A stretch of DNA of 39,397 bases from Bacteroidota bacterium (GCA_030706735.1 JAUZNZ010000037.1:1-39397), one strand, 5' to 3'. Numbered from the stretch's first letter, positions 1 to 8,662 are shown. Notes: a model not told the origin generated them from the sequence alone. Program-made: numbers and translations.

Positions 1-603
1 CATAACTCCTTCCTTCCTTTTCGGCGTAAGCTCCGGCCGCGGTCTTTCCGCCACAGTTGCTTCCTTCCTAACCGGCGGCATCCCTTGTTCTTCCCGCTCC
101 GCCGTAGCCCTCCCAATCGTCTCCTTCATCCGTTCCAGCCTCGCCAATATTTCCACGACTTTCGGATTTTCCGCAACAGGCAATCCCGAGATCCCTCCAA
201 CCGGTCGCGCCCTCTTAAACCCTTGTCCCGCCTGCTCTCTCGAACCCAGCGCCATCGGTCCGGTCTCCGACAAACCCCTGGATACCTCGACAAAACTATC
301 TTCCCGCGGCTGGTACGGGTCCTTCCTGAGTTGATCCCGCCATTTCGCCGAGTCCGCACTCGCCCGGTCATAAGCGGCCATCTTGTCCTTGACTTCCTTA
401 TTCTTATCGAGCCGAACCCCCGGCAGGTTCTTATTGAATGCACTCCCGGCCTGGGTCGAGTCCGCATCGACCTTCGTTACCTTGCCTCCGCCCAGCGAAT
501 GAAACGCCGCCGCCATGACCAACCAGCCCATCAACGGCAGCATCAGCAGGGCCTTCCGCACCCGGGCCCTCCGCGGGTTTTCCACCTTGATCGTCTCTTC
601 CAT
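1..603 (-). CDS. traM: Conjugative transposon protein TraM, N-terminal part (runs off window)
   Basis: The reading frame is open from an ATG at 603 to the first base of the window, so about 201 N-terminal residues are visible and the C-terminus is missing. It begins MEETIKVENPRR and has one membrane-spanning segment at roughly residues 18-38. A long hydrophilic, Lys/Glu/Arg-rich stretch follows, as in TraM proteins of Bacteroidetes conjugative transposons, where the large C-terminal domain (absent here) lies in the periplasm as part of the mating channel. It starts 10 bases after the TraL-like stop and is the last visible gene of the tra operon. The assignment rests on position and on this N-terminal architecture. 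Confidence 0.8.
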   Translation of the reverse strand, partial: MEETIKVENPRRARVRKALLMLPLMGWLVMAAAFHSLGGGKVTKVDADSTQAGSAFNKNLPGVRLDKNKEVKDKMAAYDRASADSAKWRDQLRKDPYQPREDSFVEVSRGLSETGPMALGSREQAGQGFKRARPVGGISGLPVAENPKVVEILARLERMKETIGRATAEREEQGMPPVRKEATVAERPRPELTPKRKEGVM

Positions 604-613
604 ACCCTTTCAT

Positions 614-1033
614 TTAATGGTGATAATAATGTTGTTCAAGCTCCAACAAGCTGTCCTCCAATCCCGGTCTCTCGCGTCGCAATTTGTCCATGAATACACT
701 GTCCGCCCGCAAGCTGTCCAAATAGCGCCGGAACAGGGCCGAGTCCAGTCTCCAGTTCGCCCGACGGCCCACTCTCCGCGGCCGCATCTTCATCGGCACA
801 ACGGCGGCCGGCTTATTCACCTGAGGCGGCACCGGCGCCGCCACTACTGGCAGCGGCATCTTCGGGAGAGGAAATTCTGCATGCATCGCCAGCCAGACGA
901 ACCAGGCGCACCCACCCACACAAAACAGCACCAGGGACACCTTCATCCGGCTTACCGGTATCCGCTTCGTCCGTTCCTGCAAATACCCACTCAATCGCAT
1001 TCCAACCCGACATATTCTCTTCCACATAGCCAT
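614..1033 (-). CDS. traL: TraL-like small inner-membrane protein of the tra operon
   Basis: This 139-residue protein has a basic N-terminus (KRICRVGMRLSGYLQERTKR) and one transmembrane helix near residues 30-50 (VSLVLFCVGGCAWFVWLAM). A Pro-rich linker and a charged helical C-terminal tail follow (about 95-139). It lies between traK and traM, with gaps of 15 and 10 bases, which is the slot of traL in Bacteroidetes conjugative transposons. TraL proteins there are small single-pass membrane proteins of about 100 residues, so this one is slightly long. The TraL name rests on synteny and topology rather than on a diagnostic motif. The ATG at 1033 encodes MAMWKR. Confidence 0.65.
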   Translation of the reverse strand: MAMWKRICRVGMRLSGYLQERTKRIPVSRMKVSLVLFCVGGCAWFVWLAMHAEFPLPKMPLPVVAAPVPPQVNKPAAVVPMKMRPRRVGRRANWRLDSALFRRYLDSLRADSVFMDKLRRERPGLEDSLLELEQHYYHH

Positions 1034-1048
1034 CTCTTTTTGCGCCCC

Positions 1049-1666
1049 TCAGCGAACTTCCACTTTCAGGTCTTTGTTTTCAATCGTATTGAATCGTTCG
1101 ATCAGAAATCCATGCGGATTATTATCGCTCTTAGCCACATTCCGCAGCCAGCCTTCCGTCACCAGGTTCCTGGTCACAATGCTCGTCGCCCGGATGATCT
1201 TCTGGGTGGCAAAGCACCGGAAGTAGTAAGGGTAGGAGCGGGTATCCAACGAAATGGAGTCCACGCCTACGCGCTGGCTGATATTCCCGGCAATGATCCC
1301 ATTGTAATAGCCGCTTTCTTTCAGGTTATCATATAGCCGCTTCACCGAACCGTCCGCCAGGTACAGGGCCCGGCCGATAGTGGCGGCAATGGCTTTATCG
1401 TCGGGATCGAGAGTGAAGAAGGCGGCTTCGAAGTTCTTCACATGGTCTCTCGCCTCCACCGGGATATTCTCTTCCCGGTCTCCCGCCCTGGCTTCCATCG
1501 CCCTTCCCTCCGAAAGGATATAAATCCGGTTTTGAGCCTCCGTCATTTTCCGCGTAAAATGCAAGGCGACAAAGGCCGCAAATAGCCAGGCTCCCACTAT
1601 CGTCACAAGACAAATCAACCTGATCTGCTGAAACGCGGCTTCGATTTGTTTAGGTTTCGTAAACAT
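1049..1666 (-). CDS. traK: Conjugative transposon protein TraK
   Basis: The protein has 205 residues from the ATG at 1666 (MFTKPKQIEAAFQQIRLI). A frame extension reaches 2167, but it would run antiparallel-free through traJ in another frame and is not coding. One transmembrane helix lies near residues 16-38, and the rest is a soluble domain. The basic N-terminal tail, single helix and about 205-residue length fit TraK, a VirB8-like inner-membrane component of Bacteroidetes mating channels. The gene starts 11 bases after the TraJ stop, so the two are probably co-translated from one operon message. The VirB8-like role is family knowledge, not visible as a motif. Confidence 0.85.
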   Translation of the reverse strand: MFTKPKQIEAAFQQIRLICLVTIVGAWLFAAFVALHFTRKMTEAQNRIYILSEGRAMEARAGDREENIPVEARDHVKNFEAAFFTLDPDDKAIAATIGRALYLADGSVKRLYDNLKESGYYNGIIAGNISQRVGVDSISLDTRSYPYYFRCFATQKIIRATSIVTRNLVTEGWLRNVAKSDNNPHGFLIERFNTIENKDLKVEVR

Positions 1667-1677
1667 GGGTTGATTTT

Positions 1678-2727
1678 TTATCTCCAGGGACTCGTATTTC
1701 CGGCCGTCCCTATTGTCATATTGGTTAGCCTTCGAAGATGCGCTTCGTGATGGCCGGTATGGATGATTTGGTTGGCAATGCTCGGCACGGTGAAGTAGCC
1801 AACTATCGCCATAAGCAGAAAGATCAGATAGGCCGTATCCGTAGGCGAAAAGGTCGTATTCCCCGTCGCCTGGATTTGCGCGATGTCCAGCTTGACCATT
1901 TCCTGCTGCACCTGCCCGATCAGGCTGCCGAAGATATTGGCGATCGGCAGCCATAGGAAAATGCTGACATACCGCACCAGCCAGCTGCGTAAAATATGAT
2001 GCAGCCCGTCGAAGACCGACAATCCGAATACCAGCGGCCCCAGGATCGCGAGTATGATCAGGTAAAAGGTTCGCACCGTATTGATGCATAGCGCCGCCGC
2101 CTCGAACAACACCTGCAGGATCTCCGATAGCCAAAGCTTGATCGAGTTCTTGAAGTTGTATGACCATTTCGCGATCTCGAATTTTACGCGGTTGGAGACC
2201 CCCGATAAAAAGCCGTCATCAGCCTCACCACTCAATTGCTCCCATTTCTCCAAACTGCCGCTGCCGTCCGGGCCGACATACATCTGCCAGTCGTTTGACT
2301 GCTTCAAGGCATCCTCTTTTTGCTGGAGCAGAGTGCTCAAGGCCTGGTTCGAGTCATTCACCAGCGCGGCCGTGCCTGCCACCGTGGGCTGCAGTACGCC
2401 GTTCATCATCGCGATCACCCCAGGGAACAGGCCGATGGCGATACCGATAGCAAAGGGTCGCAGTAAGGGATAGAAGTCGATGGCTTCCGCCCGGGCGAGA
2501 TGCCCCCACACCCGGTAGCCGATATACCAGATGGTCGCAAAGCCCGCGATGGCCCGTCCGATCCCGATCAATTCCGCGCAATGCACGATCATCGTATTAT
2601 AAACCGTGTTCAACGTGGTCTGCAACCCGCCGATATCGCCCGCCAGCCCCGAATCCTGCGCCCGGACCCAATGCGGAAACAACAGAACCGCCAACAGAAT
2701 GCCCACCTTCCCCAATCCCGTTCTCAT
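1678..2727 (-). CDS. traJ: Conjugative transposon protein TraJ (polytopic channel protein)
   Basis: From the ATG at 2727 the protein has 349 residues and begins with a signal peptide (MRTGLGKVGILLAVLLF...VRAQ). Several hydrophobic segments follow at about residues 45-65, 75-105, 185-245 and 285-310, the topology of TraJ/VirB6-like channel proteins. A Gln/Ser/Asp-rich hydrophilic loop lies between the second and third group. An alternative start at 2754 would overlap the upstream gene and bury the signal peptide inside the protein. The gene follows the upstream TraI-like gene by 10 bases. TraJ is needed for mating-pair formation in this family of elements. No oddities were seen. Confidence 0.88.
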   Translation of the reverse strand: MRTGLGKVGILLAVLLFPHWVRAQDSGLAGDIGGLQTTLNTVYNTMIVHCAELIGIGRAIAGFATIWYIGYRVWGHLARAEAIDFYPLLRPFAIGIAIGLFPGVIAMMNGVLQPTVAGTAALVNDSNQALSTLLQQKEDALKQSNDWQMYVGPDGSGSLEKWEQLSGEADDGFLSGVSNRVKFEIAKWSYNFKNSIKLWLSEILQVLFEAAALCINTVRTFYLIILAILGPLVFGLSVFDGLHHILRSWLVRYVSIFLWLPIANIFGSLIGQVQQEMVKLDIAQIQATGNTTFSPTDTAYLIFLLMAIVGYFTVPSIANQIIHTGHHEAHLRRLTNMTIGTAGNTSPWR

Positions 2728-2737
2728 AGAAATGCGT

Positions 2738-3385
2738 TTATTCGATGATCTCATAGAGTTTCCGCAGCGTCCCGATGTCTCCCGCCGCTCTGGCTCGCTG
2801 TATCGCCTGAATCGAGGTCGCATTGTTGAATCGTCGCAGCAAGGTCAGATCCCCGGTCAGGTCGCCATAGATCCGGTCGATAGCGCCCAATCGTTCAGCG
2901 TCCGTCATGCGTAATTGCCCCGCCGTCGTGACCATCGCCAGTTCGTCCAGCGCCCGCTCCCCTCGATCCAACAGCACGCCATACAGGTTGCTCATGTAGT
3001 CTAGCTCCGCCGCGGAAAAATGACCGTCCGCCCGGAATCGTCCGATCCCTGCCTGGTATTCCTTTACCAGGGTGACCTCGGTATCGATGATCTCCCCGAT
3101 TCGCGTATACCCGGCCACCGTCGGCGAAATCGCCAACAACGCGTCAAGGAAGGCTTTATGCAAATCAAAGTTCCCTTCGACGATGTTCCGGATATCCGTG
3201 TACCCCTTGTCAATGATCTCATAGCTCTGGTACATGTCCTGGAGGATCTTCTTCAAGTCTTTCAACTTTTGAATGTCATAGCTCAGCTGCGTGATCAGTT
3301 GCCCGATCGACTGCGCCCGCCCCTCCGTGACCGATAGGATCAGCCCAAGCCCAACCATCCACAATATTCTTTTACACTTTTTCAT
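2738..3385 (-). CDS. TraI/VirB5-like secreted transfer protein, third tandem copy
   Basis: This 215-residue protein has a clear signal peptide (MKKCKRILWMVGLGLILSV...GRAQ). A mostly helical, coiled-coil-like body follows, with the pattern KGYTDIRNIVEGNFDLH near residues 60-76 and TDAERLGAID near 160. It resembles the two genes before it, so three relatives lie in tandem. Public annotation of such genes varies between conjugal transfer protein TraI (DUF4141) and a TerB-family label; I regard a VirB5-like role at the pilus or channel as inference. Its ATG overlaps the previous stop as ATGA, which indicates translational coupling. Confidence 0.8.
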   Translation of the reverse strand: MKKCKRILWMVGLGLILSVTEGRAQSIGQLITQLSYDIQKLKDLKKILQDMYQSYEIIDKGYTDIRNIVEGNFDLHKAFLDALLAISPTVAGYTRIGEIIDTEVTLVKEYQAGIGRFRADGHFSAAELDYMSNLYGVLLDRGERALDELAMVTTAGQLRMTDAERLGAIDRIYGDLTGDLTLLRRFNNATSIQAIQRARAAGDIGTLRKLYEIIE

Positions 3386-3978
3386 GGTACCCCAATGGTT
3401 GCTGCTTCTCGTTCTCTTTGCATTTCCAGCAATTCGACCCGGTCCCGGAAAACCCGCAACGCGCCGTACTCCTCGCCGACCCTTTCGCGGAGGCTTCCAA
3501 TGCTGCGGATTCGTTCCCCATCCGTCATGGTCAGTTTGTCTGCCGTCACCAACTCGCCCAGCGCATACACTTCCGCATTGCAGGCATTCAGCAAGACCTG
3601 GTAGAATTTCCCCGCATAGTCTCGTTCCGCAGGTAACAGCCAGCGCATCGATCTCGCCTCCTCCATGGCCTTTGCCACCTGCTGCGCCAATGTTGCCTGG
3701 AAGGCGATGATCTCGCCGACCTCTGCCAGACCCGCCACCTGGGGGTTGATCGCTTTCAATGAACCGAAAAAGGTCGAGTGCAGGTTGAATTCCCCATTCT
3801 TGATGTCCCGTATGGTATGCAATCCATCCTCGACGATCTTATACCCCTTTTCCGCCTCGGATATATATTCCTGGAACAGCGCCACCTGTTGCGCGATATT
3901 TTCCAGTATCTGCGCATACTGCGCGTTCGCCGCCATCCCCACGGCCAACAGCCATCCCAGCATGATCCACTTTTTCAT
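3382..3978 (-). CDS. TraI/VirB5-like secreted transfer protein, second tandem copy
   Basis: The ATG at 3978 gives 198 residues with a signal peptide (MKKWIMLGWLLAVGMAANAQ). A longer form from 4014 would overlap the previous gene by 14 bases and displace the signal peptide, so I prefer 3978. The mature part is helical and shares with the next gene the spaced pattern KGY..I..G.F.LH...F...L.AI.P.VAG...GEII and a later MTD.ER motif. The two look like products of gene duplication. The stop overlaps the next start as ATGA. Secretion to the periplasm is predicted, and the exact role is unknown. Confidence 0.8.
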   Translation of the reverse strand: MKKWIMLGWLLAVGMAANAQYAQILENIAQQVALFQEYISEAEKGYKIVEDGLHTIRDIKNGEFNLHSTFFGSLKAINPQVAGLAEVGEIIAFQATLAQQVAKAMEEARSMRWLLPAERDYAGKFYQVLLNACNAEVYALGELVTADKLTMTDGERIRSIGSLRERVGEEYGALRVFRDRVELLEMQREREAATIGVP

Positions 3979-4000
3979 AGCCCGCTTTTTCAGTTTCTGC

Positions 4001-4669
4001 CTATTGTAGTCCATACAAGCTCCTCACGGTCTGCAAATCGCTCTGATCCCGGCTCCGCTGCAGGCTCAGCATTATATTCTCTTGCGTGAACTGCCGTAAG
4101 TCTGTCGAATTCTTGTCGATCCGACGGCCCGTCTCGTCGATGATCCGCAATCGGTCGGCATCGTCCATCTGCGTCAGAAAGGCATTGATCACCTTTTCCA
4201 AAGCCCCCACATTTTCGACGCTTTGCGCCAATATCCCGTCATACACATGATAGATATGTGCCAGTTCATCCGCACTGAAGTGCTTGTCCCTCCCGACCAG
4301 GGAATACGCTTGCCGGTAGTCACTCACCAACTGCACCTGCTTGGCGATCAGGTCCTTTACCCGCTTATACCCCGCAATGGCTTCCTTGATCTCCCAGAGT
4401 TCACGGTAATAGCCCTGGTACAAATCCTTTTGTTTCTGCACCCAGTCCGTGATATCGTTCAGGTGCGTTTGCTGCATGGCATTCTCCACCATTTTCTGCG
4501 CGTCCTGCAGGGCGATGGTCTCGGTCTGTACCTTCTGGATGCCCAGGTCGATCGCCATGATGATCTCCTTGATCACCTCCTCGATGACCTCGATCTGCGC
4601 GGAGGCCCGCGCCCCCGGTACCACCATTCCCAACAGGATCAGCATCGCAATCATCATTGCCTTCTTCAT
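4001..4669 (-). CDS. traI: Conjugative transposon protein TraI (DUF4141-like), first of three relatives
   Basis: The ATG at 4669 gives 222 residues beginning with a signal peptide (MKKAMMIAMLILLGMVV...ASAQ). Other in-frame starts exist at 4690 (ATG) and 4732 (GTG, overlapping the upstream stop as GTGA), but they place the signal peptide inside the protein. The mature protein is rich in amphipathic helices (for example residues 45-75 and 95-125). Near 135 it has HFSADELAHIYHVYD, which matches HFSAAELDYM in the copy that starts at 3385. Length, secretion and position after traG fit TraI. A VirB5-like function is inference. Confidence 0.82.
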   Translation of the reverse strand: MKKAMMIAMLILLGMVVPGARASAQIEVIEEVIKEIIMAIDLGIQKVQTETIALQDAQKMVENAMQQTHLNDITDWVQKQKDLYQGYYRELWEIKEAIAGYKRVKDLIAKQVQLVSDYRQAYSLVGRDKHFSADELAHIYHVYDGILAQSVENVGALEKVINAFLTQMDDADRLRIIDETGRRIDKNSTDLRQFTQENIMLSLQRSRDQSDLQTVRSLYGLQ

Positions 4670-4728
4670 AACCACGCTTTTATTGCTCATATCGCATTCC
4701 CCCAATCCTCCTTCAACCCTCCCGCGCC

Positions 4729-4917
4729 TCACGGCGCATCTTGCAGGAATCTCGCTGTCCAGAGGTAATACAGTCGCCGGTTCGGATCGGTCAGTCCCGG
4801 GTACACCTTGCTCAGCGCCTCGACTTCGTCTTCAGTCAGCGTCCGACCAAGCCCTGATTCCAGATTGAAAATGATCCAGCAGTCCCCAATCTTGCGTAAA
4901 ATATACCTCGCCAACAT
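4729..4917 (-). CDS. Small conserved-position protein between traG and traI
   Basis: The product is 62 residues, MLARYILRKIGDCWIIFNLE..., ending in FLQDAP. The start is convincing: on the minus strand the ATG at 4917 is preceded by GAGGAGG with a 6-base spacer, one of the few strong Shine-Dalgarno sites in the operon. No signal peptide or membrane helix is evident. The sequence has a short acidic helix (TLTEDEVEALSKVYPG). It lies where traH is expected by gene order, but I see no sequence reason to call it TraH. It is probably a real small cytosolic protein of the transfer operon, function unknown. Confidence 0.7.
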   Translation of the reverse strand: MLARYILRKIGDCWIIFNLESGLGRTLTEDEVEALSKVYPGLTDPNRRLYYLWTARFLQDAP

Positions 4918-4940
4918 ACCCTACCTCCTCTATTTGCTCT

Positions 4941-7415
4941 TTATCCCTCATTCCTTCCTTCCGCCGCCAATACCTCGATTCCCGCCTGCATGCTACCAAA
5001 TCGCTTCGCGTAATCGGCGACCTTTACTTTTTCCGATTCTTCGGTGGTATATGCCAAATACTCTTCTTGAGAAACCTCCGTCCGATAGACCTTCGATAGG
5101 ACGCCGCCCAGCCCGATGAATACTTCCTTGTATCTCCTGGTCGGGTCATTGGCTTTATTGAGCGAAAGCACCAGCGCCTTTTCCTTGTCCGTCAAGCCCA
5201 ACAATTGCTGTATGTCGTCGAATTTGTTGACATATTTGCTCTGGTCCAGCAGGATCTTGCAATCGGAGTTATTGATGATCGCCTGCTTGACAATAGGGGA
5301 GGAGATGATGTCTTCGATCTCTTGGGTCACCACGACCGCCTCACCGAAGAACTTGCGCACCGTCTTGAACAGGTATTTAATGTATTCACTGAATCCCTCC
5401 TTCATCAGGGCCTTCCAGGCCTCTTCGATCAGGATCATCTTCCGGACGCCCTGCAGTTTCCGCATTTTGGACACGAACACTTCCATGATGATGATGGTGA
5501 CGACGGGGAACAATACCGGATGATCCTTGATATTGTCCAGTTCGAAGACGATGAAGGGCTGTTCCAGCAGGTCCAGCTGTTCGCTGGCGTTTAATAAGTA
5601 GTCGAATTCGCCACCTTTATAAAACGGCTTCAGAACGAACAGAAAGTTGTCGATATCGAAGTCCTTCTCCTTGACCCGCTCCCCCGCCAGCACCTGGCAG
5701 AAGTCCGCGTCCAGGAACTCATAGAAGCTGTTGAAGCAAGGGAAGAGTTCCGGATTGGCCTCCAACTTTTCATAGTACAGTTGTAGGGCCTTGGACAGAG
5801 CCACATATTCGCTCCTTCGGAAGGTTTCAGAGTCTTTCTTCCATAAGGCCAGGAGCAAGGTCTTGATGCTTTCCTTCTTCTCCGTGTCCAGCACGTCGCC
5901 CGACGAGAGGTGGAACGGGTTGAATCGCACGGGATCGCTTTCCGAGTAGGTGAAATAGTACCCACCCGCCAGCTCGCAAAGCCCCTTGTACGAATGCCCC
6001 ACATCCACCAGCACGACATGGGTTCCCTGTTCAAAGTAGGTTCGCACCATCGCATTGCAGAAGAATGACTTGCCGGAACCGGATGGCCCGATGATGACCT
6101 TGTTCCGGTTCGTGATCACCGCATTTTTCATCGGTTCGTCCGAGAGGTCAACATTCAGCGGCCTGCCGGTCAACCTGTCGCCCAACCGCAGCCCCACCGG
6201 GCTTGGCGAGCTCCGGTAATTCGTTTCCAGGTGTAAAAAGCAGACCGCCTGTTCCGCGAAGACGTCGAACGTCTCATTTTCCGGCATTTCCCCCGCATTT
6301 CCCGGGATGCCGGCATACCAGATCTGGGCGGCGCCCACCGTTTCATGGTGAGGGCTTACGCCCATCTGCGCCAGGGCAGAGGCAACCTTATTCTTGATAT
6401 CAGGTAATAGCCCCGGTTTGTCGGTCCAGGCCAGCACGTTGAAGTGCGCCCGTATGGGCAGTCGTTGTTCGGTGGCGACCTCATTCAGGTACGCATCGAT
6501 GGCCATTTTCGCCACCCCATTGGCCCTCGACGTCCGGCTAAGGGACTGCATCTTCAGCCGCTTTGATTCCATTCTTTTCAGGGTCGCCTGTACATTCCCG
6601 AGGAACAGGTACTGGTTATAAATATGGTTGCAGCCCAGTAACTGCCCCAACCCAGCTCCAAATCCGAGAGGAAAATCTCCCCGCTCCGTCGAATACCTTG
6701 CATAGTTTCGCCAGTTCCCGCATTGGCCGGGCAATTTCTCCGCATCGGCCACCGTAAATAGCTGACAGATCTTATCCCCGACCCGTAACTCCCTGCCTGC
6801 CTCGATATCCCGGATGCAAGCCCGTTCATCTGGCGCATTGAGCCAGCAGTATTGTTCCAGGAGACCTGCTTTGTCGGCCTGGCTCCAAAGCTCCTCCGCC
6901 CTCAACCTCCGTAGTCTCATCGACCCTGCATCCGCAAGGATTCGCTCGAACACGCCTGCTGCATCGAGGAATTCCTGCACGACGGACTGCTGAAAAGTTT
7001 CCCGCGGTAACAGCGATCTTCGGAAGAGCCCCGACCAGGCCGAATTTTCCCATTTCCGGTGGGGCAGCCTTCGGGTAAGGTACAGGTAGGATCGGTGTTC
7101 CAGGTAGGGCCGTTCATGGAAATAGCGGTCGCTGGCCCGCGCGAGCGCACTTTTCGTTTTCCCTCCCGCATGTGCTTTGTAGGACGCCTCGACAAACCAA
7201 TCCTGCATATGCAGAACGCTATGGTCGGGCAAAACCCGGATCGCCTTTAGAATGCCCTGGTGCATGGCCTCATAGTTCTCCACCGACAAAGTGAAGATCT
7301 CAGGCTTGGTCACTTCATAGACAACCGTGTAATCGCCGAATTTCGACAGGATCGTATCCTGCTCTATCGCCCAAATGGGAAACACTTCTTTCAAAAGGAA
7401 TTCCATAACCCTCAT
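4941..7415 (-). CDS. traG: TraG family conjugation ATPase (VirB4-like)
   Basis: This 824-residue cytoplasmic ATPase drives assembly and substrate export of the mating channel. The Walker A motif GPSGSGKS lies at residues 443-450 (Lys449). A Walker B-like strand KMILIEEAW lies near 655. A VVVTQEIEDI segment follows near 690, typical of VirB4/TraG proteins. The N-terminal half is the channel-binding region and starts MRVMEFLLKEVFPIWAIE; a start nine bases later (MEFLLKE) is equally possible. The start lies one base past the DUF4133 stop. Length matches the usual 810-840 residues. The gene is intact. Confidence 0.95.
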   Translation of the reverse strand: MRVMEFLLKEVFPIWAIEQDTILSKFGDYTVVYEVTKPEIFTLSVENYEAMHQGILKAIRVLPDHSVLHMQDWFVEASYKAHAGGKTKSALARASDRYFHERPYLEHRSYLYLTRRLPHRKWENSAWSGLFRRSLLPRETFQQSVVQEFLDAAGVFERILADAGSMRLRRLRAEELWSQADKAGLLEQYCWLNAPDERACIRDIEAGRELRVGDKICQLFTVADAEKLPGQCGNWRNYARYSTERGDFPLGFGAGLGQLLGCNHIYNQYLFLGNVQATLKRMESKRLKMQSLSRTSRANGVAKMAIDAYLNEVATEQRLPIRAHFNVLAWTDKPGLLPDIKNKVASALAQMGVSPHHETVGAAQIWYAGIPGNAGEMPENETFDVFAEQAVCFLHLETNYRSSPSPVGLRLGDRLTGRPLNVDLSDEPMKNAVITNRNKVIIGPSGSGKSFFCNAMVRTYFEQGTHVVLVDVGHSYKGLCELAGGYYFTYSESDPVRFNPFHLSSGDVLDTEKKESIKTLLLALWKKDSETFRRSEYVALSKALQLYYEKLEANPELFPCFNSFYEFLDADFCQVLAGERVKEKDFDIDNFLFVLKPFYKGGEFDYLLNASEQLDLLEQPFIVFELDNIKDHPVLFPVVTIIIMEVFVSKMRKLQGVRKMILIEEAWKALMKEGFSEYIKYLFKTVRKFFGEAVVVTQEIEDIISSPIVKQAIINNSDCKILLDQSKYVNKFDDIQQLLGLTDKEKALVLSLNKANDPTRRYKEVFIGLGGVLSKVYRTEVSQEEYLAYTTEESEKVKVADYAKRFGSMQAGIEVLAAEGRNEG

Positions 7416-7416
7416 T

Positions 7417-7743
7417 TTAGATTTTATCGATCTTTTTCACGAATACACGTCTCGACCGGCTTCGGATGGCACGCGGCACCTTCCGCTGGGCCTGTCTTTT
7501 CATCAATCCGAACTCTCCATAGCGTTTGCTCATGCGCATCACTGTACTCACCAGACCCCCTAATGACCCTAGCGCGACAACGATACACAGCCAGGGGCTC
7601 AGGCCTGCGATATACAGGATCGCGAAGAGTACCAGTACGGCCAGCACGCCGCCTCCAAGCCACCAGATATACTGGGCTTTAAGTCCTTTGAACTCCACGC
7701 TTCGGTTGACCCCCTTGTGGATCGTGTAGCTGGTCGCTTTCAT
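7417..7743 (-). CDS. traF: DUF4133 protein TraF (small inner-membrane transfer protein)
   Basis: From the ATG at 7743 (MKATSYTIHKGVNRSVEFKG) the protein has 108 residues. The N-terminal motif HKGVN...EFKGLKAQYI is characteristic of DUF4133 proteins. Two closely spaced transmembrane helices follow at about residues 28-70, then a basic C-terminal tail (KRQAQRKVPRAIRSRSRR). An in-frame extension upstream to 7854 lies over traE in another frame and is not used. It starts 10 bases after the traE stop and ends next to the traG start. By analogy it is a VirB3-like partner of the ATPase. Confidence 0.9.
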   Translation of the reverse strand: MKATSYTIHKGVNRSVEFKGLKAQYIWWLGGGVLAVLVLFAILYIAGLSPWLCIVVALGSLGGLVSTVMRMSKRYGEFGLMKRQAQRKVPRAIRSRSRRVFVKKIDKI

Positions 7744-7753
7744 GACAGATGGT

Positions 7754-8059
7754 TTAAAGTCCGAAGAAGGATCGGATAACCGTGGCCACCACAACGAGGA
7801 AGATGCACGCGCCGAACCACTGCGCCGCCACCCGTCCGGTGTCCGGGTCTCCATGGCTCCATTTGATATATACTCTTACGGCCCCGATCAGTCCGATGAT
7901 TGCCCCGACGGCATACATCAGGTTCGTCCCGCTGTCGAAATACGATCGCACCATCGTATTGGCCTGGTTGATGCCTGTATTCCCGTCCTGCGCTCTCGCA
8001 GGCAACCCGGCGAATGCTGCTGCCAGCACGCCTAAGCAGGTCACTCTCCACTTTTTCAT
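7754..8059 (-). CDS. traE: DUF4134 protein TraE (small membrane transfer protein)
   Basis: From the ATG at 8059 (MKKWRVTCLGVLAAAFAG) the protein has 101 residues. It has a cleavable signal peptide ending near ARAQ, a short polar region with GINQANTMVRSYFDSG, and two transmembrane helices at about residues 50-68 and 82-98. This is the DUF4134 pattern, analogous to VirB2/TrbC-type pilin-like subunits. The motif DTGR..A.WFGACIF lies between and within the helices. A longer form from 8083 would only add a hydrophilic leader. It precedes traF by 10 bases, the usual E-F-G order. Confidence 0.9.
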   Translation of the reverse strand: MKKWRVTCLGVLAAAFAGLPARAQDGNTGINQANTMVRSYFDSGTNLMYAVGAIIGLIGAVRVYIKWSHGDPDTGRVAAQWFGACIFLVVVATVIRSFFGL

Positions 8060-8119
8060 TCTCACTTTGCTTTTAATGAACAATTCAATTCCAGCAACAC
8101 ACCCAAAAGGCCGCCCGCC

Positions 8120-8572
8120 CTACTGGAGGCCGTCCCACATCCCCTTCACCTCGCCCTCGGTCAGACGGACGGACTCATGGGTCTCCCTCTCCAGGTAATG
8201 ATCGATCACTGCCTTCTTCGGCGTGTCTTTCAAATACCTAAACTTTTTCAGTATCTCGCTGATCGCAGCGATCGTTCCGTCGCGTGGCACTCCATTAGCC
8301 ACGCACGCCTGTAGCCCTTCCCCAAGCGCTGCCAGGGCCTTTTCTGTGCCATTAAATAACTCGGATTTCTTGTTTGGATCGCCTATTTCCCAGGCTAGTT
8401 CTACCGTCTGCGGCTCTACTCCTTGCGTTCCTGCTGCTAGTGCTCCCTCGGCGCTAGCTCCGCCCCGAATAAAAGACCACTTGTAAAACACGAACAGCAG
8501 AGCCAGATAATAGATCGCCGTAGCGATGCTCATCCACGTTAGGAACACTCTCCACGTCACCGTCTTCAACAT
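8120..8572 (-). CDS. Membrane-anchored protein of unknown function, first gene of the tra operon
   Basis: This 150-residue protein from the ATG at 8572 (MLKTVTWRVFLTWMS) has one N-terminal membrane helix at residues 8-30. A soluble domain with Ala/Glu-rich helices ends in a charged tail (ERETHESVRLTEGEVKGMWDGL). A GTG two codons upstream is another possible start. It is the first gene of the visible operon and lies 60 bases before traE, roughly the position of traD, but I recognise no family. Its topology suggests an accessory inner-membrane component or regulator of the transfer apparatus. Confidence 0.65.
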   Translation of the reverse strand: MLKTVTWRVFLTWMSIATAIYYLALLFVFYKWSFIRGGASAEGALAAGTQGVEPQTVELAWEIGDPNKKSELFNGTEKALAALGEGLQACVANGVPRDGTIAAISEILKKFRYLKDTPKKAVIDHYLERETHESVRLTEGEVKGMWDGLQ

Positions 8573-8626
8573 ACCCACGCGATTTATAATACAAATATGG
8601 GGTCAATCGAAAGCGGTTTGCAAATC

Positions 8627-8662
8627 TATATCCTCCGATCGCACTCCGACTCGGAGAATATA
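8627..8662 (-). promoter_or_regulatory. Inverted repeat in the tra operon leader
   Basis: The arms TATATCCTCCGA (8627-8638) and TCGGAGAATATA (8651-8662) pair over 12 positions with one mismatch, around a 12-base loop. The loop holds a second CTCCGA (8644-8649) that can pair instead with the right arm, giving a shorter 6-bp hairpin. It lies between the predicted promoter and the first tra gene. No U-run follows on the minus strand, so it is more likely an operator or switchable leader than a plain terminator. Confidence 0.5.

Noticed and set aside
515-1336. Long plus-strand open frame opposite traM, traL and traK
   Set aside because: It is the antisense shadow of three packed transfer genes. 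Its composition is Arg/His/Pro-rich with no domain or start support.
1667-2167. N-terminal extension of TraK
   Set aside because: It would overlap traJ in another frame. The ATG at 1666 gives the normal TraK length and places the membrane helix near the N-terminus.
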